Positions 35,257 through 44,224 of a stretch of 64,000 nucleotides of DNA are shown here, piece by piece. Below the pieces are notes generated by a model that worked only from the letters and a program-made list of their open reading frames with translations, was not told the DNA's origin and made no database searches. Numbering within the stretch: position 1 is the first letter of the stretch; every line of letters starts with the position of its first letter. Source of the stretch: Streptomyces longispororuber (GTDB lineage: Bacteria; Actinomycetota; Actinomycetes; Streptomycetales; Streptomycetaceae); contig NZ_JAMOLN010000004.1 of assembly GCF_024448165.1 (NCBI RefSeq), forward strand, positions 1 to 64,000, read 5' to 3'. Position numbers and translations under genes: made by a program.

Positions 35257-35850
35257 TTGATCTTCACCACGACACGAGCCCGCCGGGCGGCGGGTGTCAT
35301 CGCCGCGCTCGCGGCCGGAGCGCTGGCCATAAGTGCCCCTGCCGCGTCCGCCTCCGCGGCAGGCGGGTTCATCAGCGGCGGCGGCTCGGTGTACGACGAC
35401 TTCGGGGACGAGGGCACCATCTCGACGACGTCGGCCTACCGGAACTCCAACGTCGCCTGCCTGTGGCAGCAGATCCTGTGGGCCGAGGGCGTCAAGGAGA
35501 GCAACGGGACCGCCTTCGACAAGTCGGACGCGGACGGCCGGTTCGGTGCCAACTCGGCTTACGCCACCAAGCAGTTGCAGAAGCGCTGGGGCCTGACCGC
35601 CGACGGTGTCGTCGGCAAGGGCACCTTCGGCAAGGTGGACACCAAGCGGCAGCAGATCGGCGGCGAGTGGACCGGAAGGCTGCTGCACGTCGGGACCGAC
35701 ACCAGCGACCCCGACGAGTACTACAAGCTCAGGTACTACGGGAAGAGCGAGACGCTCACGTTCTACCGGGACGACACCGGCCGCTACCGCTTCCACACCG
35801 GACAGAACTCCTTCGCGTACGTGGCCTACGGCCACAACAGCTGCGACTGA
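35257..35850 (+). CDS. Secreted peptidoglycan-binding-domain protein
   Basis: A 197-residue protein from a TTG start with GGGGGA upstream. The first ~33 residues are a Sec signal (TRARRAAGV, hydrophobic core, APAASASAA cleavage region). A PG_binding_1-like domain follows (about 60-130, WQQILWAEG, GRFGANSAYATKQLQKRWGL, DGVVGKGTFGKVD). The C-terminal ~60 residues (YYKLRYYGKSETLTFYRDD) are unrecognised. Probably exported and cell-wall bound. Confidence 0.78.
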   Translation: MIFTTTRARRAAGVIAALAAGALAISAPAASASAAGGFISGGGSVYDDFGDEGTISTTSAYRNSNVACLWQQILWAEGVKESNGTAFDKSDADGRFGANSAYATKQLQKRWGLTADGVVGKGTFGKVDTKRQQIGGEWTGRLLHVGTDTSDPDEYYKLRYYGKSETLTFYRDDTGRYRFHTGQNSFAYVAYGHNSCD

Positions 35851-35941
35851 CGACCGACGGGGAGGGGCGAGTCGATCGCGGTGGTGATCGCCGCCCCTAC
35901 CCGGCCCGGTGCATAGGTCCGGCCCACCCCGCTCTCTCACC

Positions 35942-36337
35942 TCACTCGACCGCGGTCCCCTCCAGCTCGACCAACAGACCGGGCATCGCCAGCCGCCTCA
36001 CGCCGAGCATCGTGGAGGCCGGTGCCACCCGGGCGGCGGCAAGGCGCGCCGCCAGTACGCCGTAGTGCTGGAGGAGGAGGTCGACGTCGGTCGTGCAGAC
36101 GTTCAGGCGGACCAGGTTCGCGAGCGTCATGCCGGCCTCGGCGAGCACCGCCTCCAGGTTGTCGACGCTCAGCGCCAACTGCGCCGCCATGTCACCGTCG
36201 TGCAGGGGCTTGCCGTCGTCGCTCGTCGCGGTCTGTCCGGAGGCGTACGGGGTGCGCGTCTGCCCGGAGACGACTTCCCCCTGGTTGAACCCCAACTCCA
36301 CCGACCATGGCACCGGGTTGACCGCTGTTCGCTGCAT
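35942..36337 (-). CDS. RidA/YjgF-family protein
   Basis: A 131-residue member of the RidA/Rid family (VVSGQTRTPYASGQTA near the N-terminus, then NVCTTDVDLLLQHYG and APASTMLGVRRLAMPGLLVE at the end). Family members deaminate reactive imines/enamines. ATG 36337 gives the usual length; an upstream ATG at 36415 would add 26 atypical residues. Divergent from the WYL regulator, which may control it. Confidence 0.88.
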   Translation of the reverse strand: MQRTAVNPVPWSVELGFNQGEVVSGQTRTPYASGQTATSDDGKPLHDGDMAAQLALSVDNLEAVLAEAGMTLANLVRLNVCTTDVDLLLQHYGVLAARLAAARVAPASTMLGVRRLAMPGLLVELEGTAVE

Positions 36338-36443
36338 CGTCGCATCAGCTCCATTCGTATTCGGCTGCGCCGTCGTGGAACGAGCCTCGCGACAATTCAC
36401 GACACCCTCCGTCATGTATGCGCTCGTTCGCTACGGTTCGCGG

Positions 36444-37424
36444 ATGCGCGCCGACCGATTGGTCTCGCTGGTCCTCCTGTTGAGGCAGCGCGGCCGGATG
36501 ACCGCGGACACCCTCGCCGCCGAACTGGAGGTGTCCACGCGCACGGTGCTGCGCGACATCGAGGCGCTGTCCTCGGCAGGGGTGCCGGTCTACGCCGAAC
36601 GCGGCCGGTACGGCGGCTTCGAGCTGCTGCCCGGCTTCCGCACCGAACTCACCGGCCTCAACCACGACGAGGCACTCGCCCTGCTCGCCGCCGGACCGGG
36701 CCGCGGCGACCAGGTCTTCGGCCTCGGCCCGGCGCTCGCCTCGGCCGTGCGCAAGGTGGTCGACGCGCTGCCCGCCGGTCACGGGACCACGGCGAGCGAC
36801 GCGGCCCGGCGCTTTCTCGTCGACCCGGAGACCGATCTGCTGTCCCGCAGGCCGGCCACCGAGGACGTACCCGCCACCACCATGACCGAGGTCAGGCGCG
36901 CGGTCCTCACCGGCCACCGCCTGCGCATCCACTACGAGGCCACGGGCCGGGCACCCCAGTGGCGCACGATCGACCCGATCGGCCTGGTCACCGTGCGCGA
37001 GAAGGGCTACCTGCTGGCCACACGGGAGGGCGCGGACCGCACCTACCGCCTGTCCCGGATACGAGCGGCCGAGACACTTCCCGAACCGGCTCAGCGCCCC
37101 GACTCGGTGGACCTGGACCGGATCTGGCGGGAACGCTCGGACCAGTTCTTCGCGAGCAGCGACCACCTCACCGTCCTGCTGCGGCTCGCCCCGTCCCGCC
37201 GGGAAGAACTCCTGGACACCGCCCTGGCCGTCCGCGCCGAAACCCCCGACACCGCCACCGACGGCTGGCTCCGACTCGAAGCGCCCTTCCAGGACACCCG
37301 CCACGCCGAGTGGGCCCTGTGGCAACTGGGCCTGGACGCCGAGGCATTGAGCCCGGTCTCACTCCGTACTTCTCTGCGTCGCCGTGCGGCCGCGCTCGCG
37401 GCACGGTACGTCGCGCCGACGTGA
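36444..37424 (+). CDS. HTH/WYL-domain transcriptional regulator
   Basis: A protein of about 326 residues with an N-terminal DeoR-like winged helix (RADRLVSLVLLLRQRG, AAELEVSTRTVLRDIEAL) and a WYL domain (GHRLRIHYEATGR, RTIDPIGLVTVREKGYLLA, TYRLSRIRAAE), with a C-terminal WCX-like extension. It is divergent from the RidA gene. ATG 36444 matches the family start; ATG 36414 would add ten residues, and neither has a clear ribosome-binding site. Unlikely to belong to the biosynthetic genes. Confidence 0.9.
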   Translation: MRADRLVSLVLLLRQRGRMTADTLAAELEVSTRTVLRDIEALSSAGVPVYAERGRYGGFELLPGFRTELTGLNHDEALALLAAGPGRGDQVFGLGPALASAVRKVVDALPAGHGTTASDAARRFLVDPETDLLSRRPATEDVPATTMTEVRRAVLTGHRLRIHYEATGRAPQWRTIDPIGLVTVREKGYLLATREGADRTYRLSRIRAAETLPEPAQRPDSVDLDRIWRERSDQFFASSDHLTVLLRLAPSRREELLDTALAVRAETPDTATDGWLRLEAPFQDTRHAEWALWQLGLDAEALSPVSLRTSLRRRAAALAARYVAPT

Positions 37425-37434
37425 ACCGATCGCA

Positions 37435-39705
37435 CTACGACGTCTTCGTGTCCTGACGGCACGTCGGATCCGACGGCTGGCCGGAGAGGTATGTGGCGCG
37501 CTCGTCAGCCGTGAAGTCGCGGCCCAGGGACCGGCAGATCTTGGCGATCGTCTTCTCGAGCGCAGGAAGACCGACGTCCCACAGCCGTACGGTGTGATCG
37601 ATGCTGGCGGTGGCCAGTGTGCGGCCGCCCCGATTCAATGACATGGCGATGACGGGGCCGGTGTGGCCGGTGAGAGTGCTGCGCAGGCGGCCAGTAGCCG
37701 TGTCCCACAGGCGAGTTCGGCGATCCGTGTTCGCGGTGACGAAGGTGTGGCCGTCCGGGCTGAAGGCCAGCGCCATGATCGTGCCGTTCTGACTGGCGAT
37801 CGTTCCGAGTCCCTCGCTACGGCTTCGTTGGGGCTGCCCGGTGGCCGTGTCCCAGAACCACACGACTCCGTCGGCGCTACCGGCCAGGGTCCGGCCGTCA
37901 GGGCTGAACGCCACCTTTGTGTCGCCGTCGAGCCCCAGTTGGTACTCCAGGACGGCACGTGAGCGCATAGTGCGCATGTTCCACAGCCGTACGGTGAGGT
38001 CACCCGCGGTGGCGAGCGTGCGACCGTCGGGGCTGAACGCCACTGACCCGACGGAGTTCTGGTGTCCGGTGAGAGTGGCGCGGACGCGGCCGGTTCCGGT
38101 GTCCCAGATACGGGTGGCGTGGTCGCCGCCACCGGTGGCGAGGGTGTGCCCGTCGGGGCTGAATGCGATGGAGTAGACGCCCTTCTGGCGCGCGGTGAGA
38201 GTGGAGCGCAGATGGCGGGTTCGCGTGTCCCACAGCCGAACCGTGTCATCGCTCGCGACGCCGAAGGTTCGGCCGTCCGGACTGAACGCGAAGGCGTCGA
38301 CGCCGTTCTCCTGTGCGCCGATGGTGGCCCGTAGGCGGCGGGTTCGCGTGTTCCACAGCTGCACCGTCGTGCCTGCCGTGGTCGCGAGCGTGCGGCCGTC
38401 CGGGCTGAACGCGATCGCGTACACGAAGTTGCGGGATCGGCTGATCGTCCGGCCCACGGGCGTGTTCCACAGTCGCACCGTGTGGTCGTCGCTGCCGGAG
38501 GCGAGGGTGCTGGCGTCGGGGCTAAAGGCGAGCGACGTGACCCTGCCGGCGTGTCCGGTGAGGGTGGTGTGCGGCCGGTTGGGCTTGCGGGCCGTGGTCC
38601 TGGCGGGGTTCCTGGAGTCCCAGACCTCGATGACGTTGTCCCAGCCACCGGCGGCGACAGTGCGACCGTCCGGGCTGAAGGCGACGGCATCCACACTGTC
38701 CTGGTTGCCGGTGAGCGCGGTGCGACGGCGGCCGGTTGTGGTGTCCCAGACCTGGACGACGCTACTGGAGCCACCGACTGCGAGGGCACGGCCGTCCGGG
38801 CTGAACGCCATGGCCGACACACTGTCCTGACGTCCGGTGAGGGTGGTGCGAAGCCGGCCACGATCGACGTCCCACAGCCGCACCGTCTTGAAGCCGTTGT
38901 CCGTGGTGGCGAGCGTGTGGCCGTCCGGGGCGAACTTGATCCCGACGACGAGGGCGTCGGTGGGGTGGCGGAAGCTGTTGCGCAGACGGCCGGTCGCGGT
39001 GTCCCAGACCTGGATCCGGTGGGAGCCGCTGGTGGCGTAGAGGCGGCCGTCAGGAGTGAAATCCGCCGCGTCGATGCCGGATGAGTCGAGAGTGACGGCC
39101 GGGTGCGGGTGTCCGGTCGCCATGTCCCACAACTGCACTGTCTTGTCGCTCTGGCCGACGGCGAGAGTTTCACCGCTGGAACTGAACGCCACCCCCTGTA
39201 CGAGGTTCTCCGGGGCGTAAGGGACGGTCGCTCGGGTCCGCCCGCTCGCCGTGTCCCACAGTCGCACCGCCCGTGAACCGTCCGCGGATCCCCCGGCAGT
39301 GGCAAGGACACGGCCGTCCGGGCTGAACGCCAACCGCAGAACGGCGTCCTGGTGTCCGGTCAAGCGGTGTGCGAGCGGGAGGGCCCCGGCATTGCGAAGA
39401 CTCGTCTCCGCTTCTCTGGTTGGGCTGACACGAAAGGCCCGAGCGGCGAGCAGCGAAGCGAGATCCGGGTCAGCGTCCAGCATCTCGCTGGATTCGAGCG
39501 CGAGTAGTCGCGAGATGGAACGGTCCCGATCTTCGCGTTCCTTCCGGGTCGATTCGATGACCGTTTCGCGCTGCCAGATGACCAGCGAACTGGCCATCAG
39601 GGATGCGGTGAGCGCGGCGATCAGGAATTTGACGCGCACGCTGCTGCGATACCGCGTGGTGACGGCTGCATCTTCTGGACTCACAGTTCCCCCGAACCTC
39701 GGCAT
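37435..39705 (-). CDS. Membrane-anchored protein with 14 WD40 repeats
   Basis: A 756-residue protein starting behind AGGGAAAGG. One transmembrane helix (about 27-45, FLIAALTASLMASSLVIW) is followed by a short helical segment (SISRLLALESSEML...LLAARAFRVS) found before WD40 arrays in large STAND/NACHT-type proteins. Fourteen WD40 units follow (AFSPDGRTLATA...VRLWD pattern), enough for two seven-bladed propellers, then a typical Cys-containing tail. The NTPase and effector domains usual for this architecture are absent. It is divergent from a single-TM protein (39863-40849), a possible partner. Confidence 0.88.
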   Translation of the reverse strand: MPRFGGTVSPEDAAVTTRYRSSVRVKFLIAALTASLMASSLVIWQRETVIESTRKEREDRDRSISRLLALESSEMLDADPDLASLLAARAFRVSPTREAETSLRNAGALPLAHRLTGHQDAVLRLAFSPDGRVLATAGGSADGSRAVRLWDTASGRTRATVPYAPENLVQGVAFSSSGETLAVGQSDKTVQLWDMATGHPHPAVTLDSSGIDAADFTPDGRLYATSGSHRIQVWDTATGRLRNSFRHPTDALVVGIKFAPDGHTLATTDNGFKTVRLWDVDRGRLRTTLTGRQDSVSAMAFSPDGRALAVGGSSSVVQVWDTTTGRRRTALTGNQDSVDAVAFSPDGRTVAAGGWDNVIEVWDSRNPARTTARKPNRPHTTLTGHAGRVTSLAFSPDASTLASGSDDHTVRLWNTPVGRTISRSRNFVYAIAFSPDGRTLATTAGTTVQLWNTRTRRLRATIGAQENGVDAFAFSPDGRTFGVASDDTVRLWDTRTRHLRSTLTARQKGVYSIAFSPDGHTLATGGGDHATRIWDTGTGRVRATLTGHQNSVGSVAFSPDGRTLATAGDLTVRLWNMRTMRSRAVLEYQLGLDGDTKVAFSPDGRTLAGSADGVVWFWDTATGQPQRSRSEGLGTIASQNGTIMALAFSPDGHTFVTANTDRRTRLWDTATGRLRSTLTGHTGPVIAMSLNRGGRTLATASIDHTVRLWDVGLPALEKTIAKICRSLGRDFTADERATYLSGQPSDPTCRQDTKTS

Positions 39706-39862
39706 GTTGCCTTTCCCTGCGCTTTCGGCATGGGTGGCGGCAATTGAATTTACTCGGAGATCTTTTTCCTGGGCACCCGTCGAGATTGCTTGTCCGATAC
39801 CTTGGTCCGTGAGTGCTAGATGAATGCCATAGGAGGATCAATCAGCTTCGGGGGAGGCCTGC

Positions 39863-40849
39863 ATGTCCGACGACACTTCTCAGTTACCTGACCCATCTGA
39901 CCCACCTGACCGACCCGACTCATCTGACCGGTCGGCTGGTAGGCAGCATCGCTTCCCGTTGCGTGACCGGAACTTCGTCACCACGGCGATCATCGCCCCT
40001 GTGGTCGTCTCACTCATCGTCCTCGGGCTGACCGGCGGCTTCTCGTGGATCGGAGATCAGTTCAAGGCGAAGAAGCCACCCGTGTACGTGTCCGGTTCCC
40101 GCTCGCCGAGGGTGGCGGTCTCCACCGGGCCTCCGAAGGCGCAGCCGTCCGGCTCCGTGTGGACGACACCGCCGACAGGCGCCTCTTCTGCCCCCGGCCA
40201 GTCCGAAGCAGAGGCGCAAGGCATCCGGTACTTACGGAGCGGCTATCTGTGCCCTTGGGAGGCATGGGTGGTGACCAGGCCCCCAAGTGAGTTCGAGGAA
40301 CTTCCCGTTCTGGAAGGCGGCACGCCTGATCCGCGTCTCATCAACGACAAGACCGCGGGAGATCCTTCCGCCACCCATCTCGGTATCGACATCCAACCGG
40401 TGGACAACAGGCCCTTGCAGGTAAAGGAATTACGGATCAAAGTCCTCGAACGAAAGGCAGCTCCGAGCGCCGACCGGGCGACTTTGGTGGGCTTGCGGAA
40501 CGGTCAGTGCGGTGGCGGTCCGGAGGAACTACTGGCTTACGCAGATCTTGACGGAGGCGCCGACTTCGCCACCGTACGGTTCGCGGGCGGCAGTCATCTT
40601 CCTCAGGAGCTCGTCGGCGGGAGGTCGCTCCACATCGATCTCGCTGTGGAGACGCGTACGTGCGACTGCGTATGGATCCCGGAGATCGTCTGGTCCAAGG
40701 ACGGAGAGACGAAGACGACCGAGTTCCGGATCGACGGGAAGGAATTCCGCACCATCGCCACCATCGGCCTCGAACGCCGGGCGTGGAAGCAGGATCTCAA
40801 CACCCGCAGGTGGACGAGGGCCGTGTTCGACGAGTCCATCCTCGACTGA
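39863..40849 (+). CDS. Single-TM hypothetical protein with three TTA codons
   Basis: A 328-residue protein starting at ATG 39863 behind GGGGAGG. The N-terminus is Pro/Asp/Ser-rich (dipeptide-like DPPDRPD repeats), then one transmembrane helix (about 41-60), a Pro/Ser-rich linker, and a globular domain with several Cys (YLCPWEAWVV, NGQCGGG, TCDCVWIPEIVW). Codons 8, 124 and 190 are TTA, very rare in this genome type and decoded by bldA tRNA in streptomycetes, so expression may be developmentally gated or the gene recently acquired. Function unknown. Confidence 0.75.
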   Translation: MSDDTSQLPDPSDPPDRPDSSDRSAGRQHRFPLRDRNFVTTAIIAPVVVSLIVLGLTGGFSWIGDQFKAKKPPVYVSGSRSPRVAVSTGPPKAQPSGSVWTTPPTGASSAPGQSEAEAQGIRYLRSGYLCPWEAWVVTRPPSEFEELPVLEGGTPDPRLINDKTAGDPSATHLGIDIQPVDNRPLQVKELRIKVLERKAAPSADRATLVGLRNGQCGGGPEELLAYADLDGGADFATVRFAGGSHLPQELVGGRSLHIDLAVETRTCDCVWIPEIVWSKDGETKTTEFRIDGKEFRTIATIGLERRAWKQDLNTRRWTRAVFDESILD

Positions 40850-40856
40850 ACGTCTC

Positions 40857-41243
40857 TCAGCCGACCGTCCAGTCCCGCAGCCGCCGCGCGATGCCCGCCA
40901 CGCCCTCCCTGCCCGCGGCGGCGTCGTGGACCAGTTCGACCGCGGCCTTGAGGGGGTAGTCGAGGCGGCGGCCGTTCAGTGCCAGGTACGCCTCCGTGGC
41001 GTGCCACGCGAACGCCGCGTTCGAGTGTTCCAGGCACGGCAGCCGGGCCAGGGTCTGGAGGAGGGCGCCCGCCTTCAGGTTCAGGCTGCCGTAGATGTCG
41101 TGTTCCAGCGCCCGCGCGTTGACCCGTGCGACGGCCGCGTACAGGGGGCCGTAGTCGTCTACCTGGGGATCATCGTCGAGGAGCTCGGCGGCGTGGAGGA
41201 GGAAGGTCACGTCGAGCGGATGCTCGGGGACGGGCTGGCTCAC
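40857..41243 (-). CDS. Fic/Doc-type toxin component
   Basis: A 128-residue Fic/Doc-like protein: DYGPLYAAVARVNARALEHD, KAGALLQTLARLP and the helix around LEHSNAAFAWHATEAYLALNG. The canonical HxFx(D/E)GNxxR catalytic motif is replaced by EHSNAAF, losing the Lys/Arg positions, as also occurs in other streptomycete 'Fic family toxin component' proteins. Its start overlaps the antitoxin stop (ATGA). AMP- or phospho-transfer activity is doubtful. Confidence 0.78.
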   Translation of the reverse strand: MSQPVPEHPLDVTFLLHAAELLDDDPQVDDYGPLYAAVARVNARALEHDIYGSLNLKAGALLQTLARLPCLEHSNAAFAWHATEAYLALNGRRLDYPLKAAVELVHDAAAGREGVAGIARRLRDWTVG

Positions 41244-41575
41244 GCGGCATGCCCCTGCCCCTGTTCCTGTCCCTGCTTCTGACCTTGTTCCCGTTCCCGT
41301 TCTTCCAGGTCTCGGCGGGCGCGCTGCTCGGCGGTCCGCTGTTCCGGGGTGGGGTCGAGGCCGTCGGACGCGGTGCGGAACGCCTCTCCGCTGCGGGTCT
41401 TCGACGCCTCGAACGCCGCGAGGAACTTCCGCTCGACCGCGGTCGCCTTGTCGATCGCGGCGGAGAGGATGTACTCCTGCAGGCTCTTGCCCTCCTGCCG
41501 GGCCGCGGCTTCGATCGCCGCGCGCTGGGCCGGGTCGGGGAACCGCAGGTTCAGGGCCTTGGGACTGTTCGCCAT
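41240..41575 (-). CDS. RHH/DUF1778-like antitoxin
   Basis: A 111-residue protein with an N-terminal ribbon-helix-helix-like segment (KALNLRFPDPAQRAAIEAAA, then GKSLQEYILSAAI) and a charged C-terminal tail ending in Glu/Gln/Gly repeats, likely the toxin-neutralising part. First gene of the toxin-antitoxin pair; the N-terminal domain probably represses the operon. The tail-encoding DNA (about 41246-41285) is a low-complexity repeat of CTGTCC/CTGCCC-like units. Confidence 0.75.
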   Translation of the reverse strand: MANSPKALNLRFPDPAQRAAIEAAARQEGKSLQEYILSAAIDKATAVERKFLAAFEASKTRSGEAFRTASDGLDPTPEQRTAEQRARRDLEEREREQGQKQGQEQGQGHAA

Positions 41576-41693
41576 GGTACCGATGGTACCGCTGGCCCTA
41601 TCGGTCGGCCAGGGCGTGCGGTGCGCGTCACCGTCCGTCGGTCGCAGGAGCCGGAGCCCGTCGCCGGTCGCCGGTGACGACCGGCGGGGGAGC

Positions 41694-42254
41694 TCATTCG
41701 GGAGCCGTGGCCGCCTGCCGCCCGACGTCCTTGATCCTGGCCGGAGTCCCCTCCGGGGCGAACGCGTGCTGGAAGGTGAAGGCGTGCGGTGCGGAGCCGT
41801 GGCCGTGCAGGTGCTCCAGCCGGGAAACCCCGTCCTGCCAGGTGGGTTTCACACCCCCGGAGACCCACCAGAACACGTGACCGGGGTGGCCGGTCCGCTC
41901 GAACCAGTCGTAGCGCCGGTTCAGTGCCTGGCGGTGCAGACCGGTGTAGACGGCGTCGAAGGCGGGGCGCAGGCCGGTCCAGAGGGAGAGGGTCGCGGCC
42001 AGGGCGGCGGTCTGAGCGGTGCGGCCCTTGTCGTACCAGGCCGGTACGGCGAACTCGCCCCAGTCGCCCCAGTCCAGGTCGAAGAGCGTGCCGCGGCTGC
42101 CGGCCGCCGCTTCGGCGCGGGCGAGGTATCCGGGATGCCGGCTGATCGTCCGGTAGACGGCCTCGCTGCTGTCGTGGAACGCGCGGGTGAGCGGTCCGGG
42201 ATCGGCGAGGGGCGACTTCAGGACGCCGAATGTGTACAGAGCGAGTTGGGGCAT
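41694..42254 (-). CDS. DUF3291-like protein
   Basis: A 186-residue protein starting at ATG 42254 with MPQLALYTFGVLKSPLADPG, then LFDLDWGDWGEF and RRYDWFERTGHPGHVFWWV. This pattern fits the DUF3291 family (dimeric alpha-beta barrel-like). No signal peptide or membrane segment. Function unknown; it forms the left border of the C5N/PKS block. Confidence 0.7.
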   Translation of the reverse strand: MPQLALYTFGVLKSPLADPGPLTRAFHDSSEAVYRTISRHPGYLARAEAAAGSRGTLFDLDWGDWGEFAVPAWYDKGRTAQTAALAATLSLWTGLRPAFDAVYTGLHRQALNRRYDWFERTGHPGHVFWWVSGGVKPTWQDGVSRLEHLHGHGSAPHAFTFQHAFAPEGTPARIKDVGRQAATAPE

Positions 42255-42607
42255 GCGTCTCTCCCAGGTTGGGGGGCCTGGCCGTTCGCGAACTCCGAAG
42301 GCCAGGTGAACGTAGCCGCCCCCGCGAGCCATGTCGAAGTTGCTTTTTCTTCGTCGAAGTGGCCTCTTGCGCGGACCCTTGCGGGGGCCGGGGCGGCGGC
42401 GGGTTTTAGGAGGCTTTTAAGAAGAGCACACTTTCTCTTTGTCGAAGGTCGCGTATATGCGACCCGGGGGAAGCGGCATTTGCTCAAGAAGCGCATAACG
42501 ATCGCTTGAGTGCCGGTGGAACAGGGTTGACCGGCTCCAATGGCCCGACGAAGGTTGAACCGCTCAATCAGATGACGCCGTTAGTTGGAGAACAAAAGGA
42601 AGGTCAC
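42255..42607 (+). promoter_or_regulatory. Promoter region of the C5N/PKS block with GTCGAAG repeats
   Basis: A 353-bp, locally AT-richer gap. GTCGAAGT(T/G)G occurs at 42333 and 42353, exactly 20 bp apart on the same face of the helix, and GTCGAAG recurs at 42441. Direct repeats at about two helical turns near a promoter are how SARP regulators bind. Several T-rich stretches (CTTTTTCTTC, TTTTAGGAGGCTTTTAAG) could contain promoter elements. GGAAGG precedes the start at 42608. Confidence 0.5.
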
Positions 42608-44170
42608 ATGAGCCTGCCCGAGCATTGGTGGAGTGCACATCGGAGTTATGTCTCGGAGATCCTCTCACTGCTCGCAGCCGCGCCGGAGCGAGAAGTTTTC
42701 TATTGGCGTGATAAAGCCTTCTCCGGTGGTGACCTGATTCGGTCCGTGACGGAATCATTCCTTGCGTTGCGCGAGCGCGGAGTGGGCAAGGGCGATGTGG
42801 TGGCGATTCTGGTCGCACCCAACAGCCCCGAGACCCTCACCGTGCGGTACGCGACACATCTGCTCGGCGGCGCCGTCTGCTACGTGCGCACCACCAATCC
42901 CGGTACCCGGGCAACGGTCCTTCCGCTGGATCACCAGATCCAGATCCTGCGCGAGACCGAAGCCGTGACCGTCTTCGCCGACGCCGAGAGCGCGGAGCGC
43001 GCGGCGGAACTCGCCGAGGGCAGCGGGCTCCCCGTGACGCGTGTGCCCGGCCGCGCCGACGGCGCCGACGCCCCGGCCGTCGTGGCGTGGGAGCCGGACG
43101 CCCTGGCCGTCATCAGCTTCACGAGCGGCAGCACGGGCCGGCCCAAGGGCATCCGGCTGGCGGGCCGCGCGTGGGACGCCACCTTGCGTGCGTGGGTGGA
43201 ACTCGGCCGTGAGTACGGCTGTGCGTCGCTCCTGGTGTCGACCCCGCTCAGCCACGGCGTCGCCCCGCTGGCCGACGCGGTCCTCGCCTCGGGCGCGGCG
43301 CTCCACGTCCACGAGACCTTCGATGTCGAGAAGTTCGTGGACGCCGTCGCCGCTGAGCGGGAGGTCTCGTGGACCTTCATGGCGACGAACCACGTGTTCC
43401 AGCTCATCGACCTCCTGCTGGAGCGGGGCATCCGTGACCCCGACGCGGTGGCGGCCGCCGGCCTGTCCGCACTGAAGCGGATCGTCTACGGCGGCAGCCC
43501 CGCGGCACCCGCTCGCATCGCCCAGGGGTATCAGCTGTTCGGCCCTGTGCTGGCGCAGGGCTATGCCACGACCGAGTCCGGGAAGGTCACGACCCTGACA
43601 CCTGCGGAGCACGGCGACCCGGAGCTCGCGGTCACGGTCGGGCGGCCCTTCCCCAAGGTGGAGGTCGTCGTCTGCAACTCGGAATCGGGTGCGCGACTGG
43701 CGGTGGGAGAAGTCGGTGAGGTGTGCGTCCGCTCGCCTCAGCTGATGGACGGCTACAACCGCGAGCCGGAACTGACGGCGCGCGCTCTCCGTGACGGCTG
43801 GTATTTCACCGGGGACATCGGCTTTCTCGACGAGCGGGGATATCTGACCCTCCTGGGCCGGGTGGCCGACGTCATCAAGGTCGGTGGCGTCAAGGTTCAC
43901 CCCATCGTCCTGGAGGGGGAAATCCTTTCCCATCCGGGTGTCCGGCACGCCGCCGTCTACGCGGTGCGGGACGCGGACGGCAGTGACCACATCCACGCCG
44001 CGATCGAATGCGATCCGGCCGAGAAGGTCGACGTGGAAGACATTCGTGCACGCATCGCCGAGGCGCTGTCCCCGATTCACGTGCCGGAAAACATAGCCGT
44101 CTTCGACGCGCTGCCGATGAACAGCAACGGAAAGCCCGACAAAGCGCTTCTGCGGGCGCAGGGCGTCTAG
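42608..44170 (+). CDS. C5N amide synthetase (adenylate-forming, AsuC2/BafY-like)
   Basis: A 520-residue class I adenylate-forming enzyme: ATP motif SFTSGSTGRPKGIRL, GYATTESGK, WYFTGDIGFLDERGYL and the terminal catalytic Lys in NSNGKPDKA. As the first gene of a three-gene set with an ALA synthase and an acyl-CoA ligase, it most likely activates the polyketide carboxylate and joins it to 2-amino-3-hydroxycyclopent-2-enone, as in the asukamycin and bafilomycin pathways. ATG 42608 follows AAAAGGAAGG. A plain acyl-CoA ligase role is the alternative. Confidence 0.82.
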   Translation: MSLPEHWWSAHRSYVSEILSLLAAAPEREVFYWRDKAFSGGDLIRSVTESFLALRERGVGKGDVVAILVAPNSPETLTVRYATHLLGGAVCYVRTTNPGTRATVLPLDHQIQILRETEAVTVFADAESAERAAELAEGSGLPVTRVPGRADGADAPAVVAWEPDALAVISFTSGSTGRPKGIRLAGRAWDATLRAWVELGREYGCASLLVSTPLSHGVAPLADAVLASGAALHVHETFDVEKFVDAVAAEREVSWTFMATNHVFQLIDLLLERGIRDPDAVAAAGLSALKRIVYGGSPAAPARIAQGYQLFGPVLAQGYATTESGKVTTLTPAEHGDPELAVTVGRPFPKVEVVVCNSESGARLAVGEVGEVCVRSPQLMDGYNREPELTARALRDGWYFTGDIGFLDERGYLTLLGRVADVIKVGGVKVHPIVLEGEILSHPGVRHAAVYAVRDADGSDHIHAAIECDPAEKVDVEDIRARIAEALSPIHVPENIAVFDALPMNSNGKPDKALLRAQGV

Positions 44171-44224
44171 CGCAGGCCTATTGGCCGCATGTCAATCCAA
44201 CCGCTCCATCGAGAAGGCGAACGA

